NCBI GenBank assembly: GCA_024235095.1
Contig: JACKNC010000002.1
Coordinates: forward strand, 248,001-312,000
DNA length: 64,000 nucleotides
DNA from: Gammaproteobacteria bacterium
Lineage (GTDB): Bacteria > Pseudomonadota > Gammaproteobacteria > Competibacterales > Competibacteraceae
Reading direction: 5' to 3'
How positions within the stretch are numbered: position 1 is the stretch's first letter; each line of letters opens with the position of its first letter. This document shows, one piece after another, positions 61,340 to 64,000 of this stretch. The notes below the pieces were generated by a model. That model was not told the origin of the DNA and made no database searches. It saw only the letters and a list, made by a program, of their open reading frames with translations. The position numbers and the translations under genes are program-made.

Positions 61340-62971
61340 TTATTGCTCTGGCGGTTCAATCGTGATGCGGAATGTGCGGATGGTATCGCCTTCTACCACT
61401 GTGCATTGCGTGGTGACCGGTGCGGTGAAAGGCGGAGCGATATGGACTAAAGGAGATTCTGACGCCGGTTCCGGTTCCGGTTCCGGTTCAGGAGCCGGGT
61501 CAGGCGCAATGATCGGGAGCGTTGCGACTTCCGCAACCTCCGGTTCTTTCCCTGCAACCGGGGGTGTTCCGGTTTCCCCGGTCAACCAGCGCATACCGGC
61601 ATTCGCTTCCATGCGCATACCGGGCGTGATCGCCGCAGCCACCAGAAAGAGATGTTCCTCAGTGACCGGCAATTCACGTTCGCGCAATGCTTCTTCCGCG
61701 ATAGCCAGGCTGTCAGGCGCCTGTTCCAGTGGACTGCCAACGCAAGGCTCCAGCTGCAATTGTTCAGCGGCGATTTTGACTACAGCGGAATCGGGTTGGT
61801 GCGGCGCGTGGCCGAAATAACCCAGGATGGAGCGCCCATAACCCGGATCGATCCGCACCCAGCGCCCGTGCAATACATTACTCAGGGCCTGCGCCCAATA
61901 ATGTTGACCGCCAGGCATTGCGCTGGTCCAGGCGCCGCCGGTTTGCGCCACAATCGGAAATTCGGCCAGTACGTCAGCATAACGATCCAGAAGACCGGCG
62001 CTGGCCACACCCTCAAGCATAGCGGCGACTGCATCCCCCGGCAGAGGGAATTGAACCACCCGAGCGTCAGGCGCGGCGGCGACCGGATTCAAGGCATAGT
62101 CCCGAAGTCCGTCGATCAAGCCCTGTTCCAGGTCGTCGACCTTGCTAGGATCGATCTCCAGCAAATAGCCGGTGTCTTTGAGCGCCTGCGTCATCGAACG
62201 CACATCCGGTTGCGCAGCGCCGGAAGCGAGTGGCCGCACGGACAGGTCAATGCCATCCACGCCGCCGGCAATGCCCGCCATGTAACAAGCGACCGCCAGC
62301 GACGCCGTGTCGCAGGTGTGCATGGACAACGGAATCTCGGGGGGCAGGATTTTCTTCAAGCCCTTCGCTGTTTCATAGCAGGTGTGTGGAGTCGTTGTGC
62401 CGGTCGCGTCATGCATGCAAATAGAGTCAAAATGCAGACCGGATTCCAGCAGCTTCTGCACCAGACGCACATAGAATTCCGGGGTGTGCGCCTCATTGGA
62501 AGGGTAGGGTGTTCCCATCATCGCCAAGCACACTTGATGATGCAGTCCGGCATCGACGATCAGCTTGCCAGTCTTGACCAGATTGTCGACGTTATTCATG
62601 AAATCGACATTGCGGGCCATCGCAACGCCATGCTTTTTCAGCAACCGGGCCTGTATTTCCAACAGAGTAAGTCGCTGCGGAATCAGGGTCAGGCCACAGA
62701 TCGAGCGGGTCAGAATTTGTATGCCAATATCTGGACCTGTCGCTTTGCGCACCTGCTGCATGTTGACGAACGGATCCTCGCCTGCCTGGACATAGGGCGC
62801 CTGGTAATGACCGCCGTCAAGCTCGATATGACGCACCCCCATTGCAACAGCGGCTTGCAAGGAGGGGAGCAGGTTTTTAACAGGAACCTGACCGCCGAAC
62901 AGGCTTCGCAAGCCGTCGCTGAAAGCAGTCAATGTGACGTGAATATTTTTCGGAGTAGGGGCAAAGATCAT
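61340..62971 (-). CDS. Divergent OadA-like carboxyltransferase-domain protein
   Basis: The 543-residue protein has the TIM-barrel and helical PYC/OADA layout of oxaloacetate decarboxylase alpha subunits. Key residues differ: the metal Asp19 is kept, but the carbamylated-Lys site (usual KDMAG) reads MHDATG with His187, and the usual HxH metal pair is His218-Thr-Cys220. The C-terminus has an acidic Pro-Glu linker (PAPEPEPEPEPASES) but no biotinyl motif (MKM). ATG 62971 has GGGAG 5 bases before it; the frame upstream is read-through into the next gene. It pairs with an OadG-like gene but has no OadB neighbour. Reaction uncertain. Confidence 0.72.
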   Translation of the reverse strand: MIFAPTPKNIHVTLTAFSDGLRSLFGGQVPVKNLLPSLQAAVAMGVRHIELDGGHYQAPYVQAGEDPFVNMQQVRKATGPDIGIQILTRSICGLTLIPQRLTLLEIQARLLKKHGVAMARNVDFMNNVDNLVKTGKLIVDAGLHHQVCLAMMGTPYPSNEAHTPEFYVRLVQKLLESGLHFDSICMHDATGTTTPHTCYETAKGLKKILPPEIPLSMHTCDTASLAVACYMAGIAGGVDGIDLSVRPLASGAAQPDVRSMTQALKDTGYLLEIDPSKVDDLEQGLIDGLRDYALNPVAAAPDARVVQFPLPGDAVAAMLEGVASAGLLDRYADVLAEFPIVAQTGGAWTSAMPGGQHYWAQALSNVLHGRWVRIDPGYGRSILGYFGHAPHQPDSAVVKIAAEQLQLEPCVGSPLEQAPDSLAIAEEALRERELPVTEEHLFLVAAAITPGMRMEANAGMRWLTGETGTPPVAGKEPEVAEVATLPIIAPDPAPEPEPEPEPASESPLVHIAPPFTAPVTTQCTVVEGDTIRTFRITIEPPEQ

Positions 62972-62987
62972 GGTGACTCCCTCTGAT

Positions 62988-63242
62988 TTAGAGTTCTTCT
63001 TCGATTTGGATAATCCGCGCACCGGGAGCGATAGCGTTGACAGCGGAGGCGATGGCAACCGCAACCGCCGCGTCAATGGTCGGTGGTTGTGCCGGCGCAG
63101 CGGCAGCTCTGTCCGCCAGGGGTGGCTCTTCCAGCAAAGGCGGTTTCATTAATTCGCGCCAAGCGCCGCTTCGCCTGACGAACGGAACAATAACTGCTGT
63201 CAGGATGCCGAAACAGATCAACAGAACAAGCAAATTTTCCAT
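62988..63242 (-). CDS. OadG-like small membrane protein
   Basis: The 84-residue product has one N-terminal membrane helix (MENLLVLLICFGILTAVIVP), a Pro/Ala linker and a C-terminal helical segment (DAAVAVAIASAVNAIAPGAR) ending in IEEEL. This is the layout of OadG, the gamma subunit that tethers OadA to the sodium-pumping OadB. It lies 16 bases before the OadA-like gene and probably starts the operon. The similarity is one of layout and context, not of diagnostic residues. Confidence 0.65.
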   Translation of the reverse strand: MENLLVLLICFGILTAVIVPFVRRSGAWRELMKPPLLEEPPLADRAAAAPAQPPTIDAAVAVAIASAVNAIAPGARIIQIEEEL

Positions 63243-63363
63243 ACAGGATTCCTTGTGACGCCGGATATCGCATTCAAAAGCGCATCTCGAAGGAAATTGT
63301 AGGAAAATTATAACTGAGTATCCAGGTTATTTAGCATCAATAACTTAGCAACGTAGCATCCTC

Positions 63364-64000
63364 ATGCCCGCCATCCTGCTTGCAACCCTGAATGCCCGTT
63401 ACTTTCACTCTTCGCTGGGTTTGCGTTATCTGTACGCTAACCTCGGGGAGTTGCAGGAAGCGGCGGCCATCCGTGAGTTCATCATCAGCCAGCGACCGCT
63501 GGACATCGTCGAGTCGTTGTTGACCGAACAGCCGCGCATCATCGGCTTGGGCGTGTATGTCTGGAATGTGATGGAGATCACGCAGGTCGTCGGATTACTT
63601 AAACAGGCGCGGCCCGAGGTGTGGATTGTGCTGGGCGGCCCGGAGGTCAGTCATGCGTGGGAACAACAGCCCGTGGCGGCGCTGGCCGATTATGTGATGG
63701 CCGGTCAGGCTGATCTGGCCTTTGCCCAACTGTGCCGGCGGTTGCTGGCCCACGATCCGCCGGCTGAAAAGGTCACGGTCGTTGAACCGCCGCCCCTGGA
63801 AGCGCTGGCGTCGCCTTACCCGTTTTATCGGGATGAGGACATTGCACATCGGTTGATTTACGTGGAAGCCTCGCGGGGTTGTCCTTTCAAGTGTGAGTTC
63901 TGTCTGTCGGCGTTGGATCGCAAGGTCTGGCCGTTTCCGCTCGAACCCTTCCTGGCGGAACTGGGGCAGCTTTATCAGCGCGGGGTGCGTCATTTTAAAT
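63364..64000 (+). CDS. B12-binding-domain radical SAM protein (partial, runs off the window)
   Basis: The visible 212 residues contain an N-terminal cobalamin-binding-like domain (about 1-130: IIGLGVYVWNVMEI, IVLGGPEVSH) and the start of a radical SAM barrel with ASRGCPFKCEFCLS, the Cx3Cx2C cluster that holds the 4Fe-4S. Proteins of this type methylate or rearrange unactivated carbons; the substrate cannot be told. The frame is open at the right edge. It is divergent from the OadG-like gene. Confidence 0.85.
   Translation, partial: MPAILLATLNARYFHSSLGLRYLYANLGELQEAAAIREFIISQRPLDIVESLLTEQPRIIGLGVYVWNVMEITQVVGLLKQARPEVWIVLGGPEVSHAWEQQPVAALADYVMAGQADLAFAQLCRRLLAHDPPAEKVTVVEPPPLEALASPYPFYRDEDIAHRLIYVEASRGCPFKCEFCLSALDRKVWPFPLEPFLAELGQLYQRGVRHFK

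Noticed and set aside
1..64000. tRNA or rRNA genes
   Set aside because: No cloverleaf with a GGTTCGANTCC-type T-arm or rRNA-like conserved segments was recognised by eye; a tRNAscan or Rfam run could still find one.

Overview
The window is a dense, GC-rich bacterial chromosome segment, almost certainly from a gammaproteobacterium. The housekeeping genes are proteobacterial: mfd, thiD-thiE-hemL, tsaE-nnr-queG and pstSCAB-phoU. The mix of NosL proteins, DUF4214-tailed secreted proteins, a double-domain phosphofructokinase and a carboxyspermidine route would suit a Competibacter/Contendobacter-like lineage, but that placement is a guess. No rRNA, tRNA, CRISPR array or prophage was recognised.

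Layout. 0-3.5 kb: a secreted GH44-type glycoside hydrolase with a C-terminal DUF4214 module, flanked by ISL3-like repeat elements and a transposase scrap. 3.5-13.6 kb: Kup potassium transporter, a three-gene MoxR ATPase/VWA cluster, a DEAD-box helicase, a DUF2062 membrane protein and a VolA-type lipase. 13.6-22.7 kb: hemL/thiE/thiD, rubredoxin, a possible deaminase-fold protein, a Tat-exported beta-carbonic-anhydrase-like protein, mfd and cobK. 22.7-26.4 kb: cobM, two NosL-type proteins, a TlpA-type lipoprotein and a membrane protein, all on the minus strand. 26.4-34.6 kb is accessory: two neighbouring DUF1566 proteins, a tandemly duplicated Rpn-type nuclease gene and a filamentous-haemagglutinin-like exoprotein. 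34.7-43.5 kb: tsaE, nnr, queG, an FHA-sigma54 regulator, ParA, a sirtuin and a Ser/Thr kinase. 43.5-53 kb: a decarboxylase plus the carboxyspermidine dehydrogenase/decarboxylase pair, then phoU-pstBACS. 53-64 kb: an SDR, a eukaryote-type PFK, a lipase-FGE fusion gene broken by an IS66-family element, a divergent OadA/OadG-like pair and the start of a B12-binding radical SAM gene.

The most striking signals are in the accessory parts. (1) The two DUF1566 genes at 26.4-29.9 kb share a 41-codon segment. Its framework codons are identical at the DNA level, but a dozen codons differ mainly at positions 1 and 2 and nearly always keep the same C or T at position 3. This is the footprint expected of adenine-directed hypermutation of AAY codons by a diversity-generating retroelement (DGR); no reverse transcriptase or template repeat is in the window, so they would be remote targets. 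(2) A roughly 115-bp repeat with GTAA-type inverted ends and 8-bp target duplications (an IS66-like MITE) is present in about ten full or partial copies. One copy is inserted in frame in queG, and two appear to have recombined to duplicate the rpn gene. (3) A 1,676-bp IS66-family element with perfect 8-bp target duplications splits a secreted lipase/formylglycine-generating-enzyme-like fusion whose original frame can be restored exactly.
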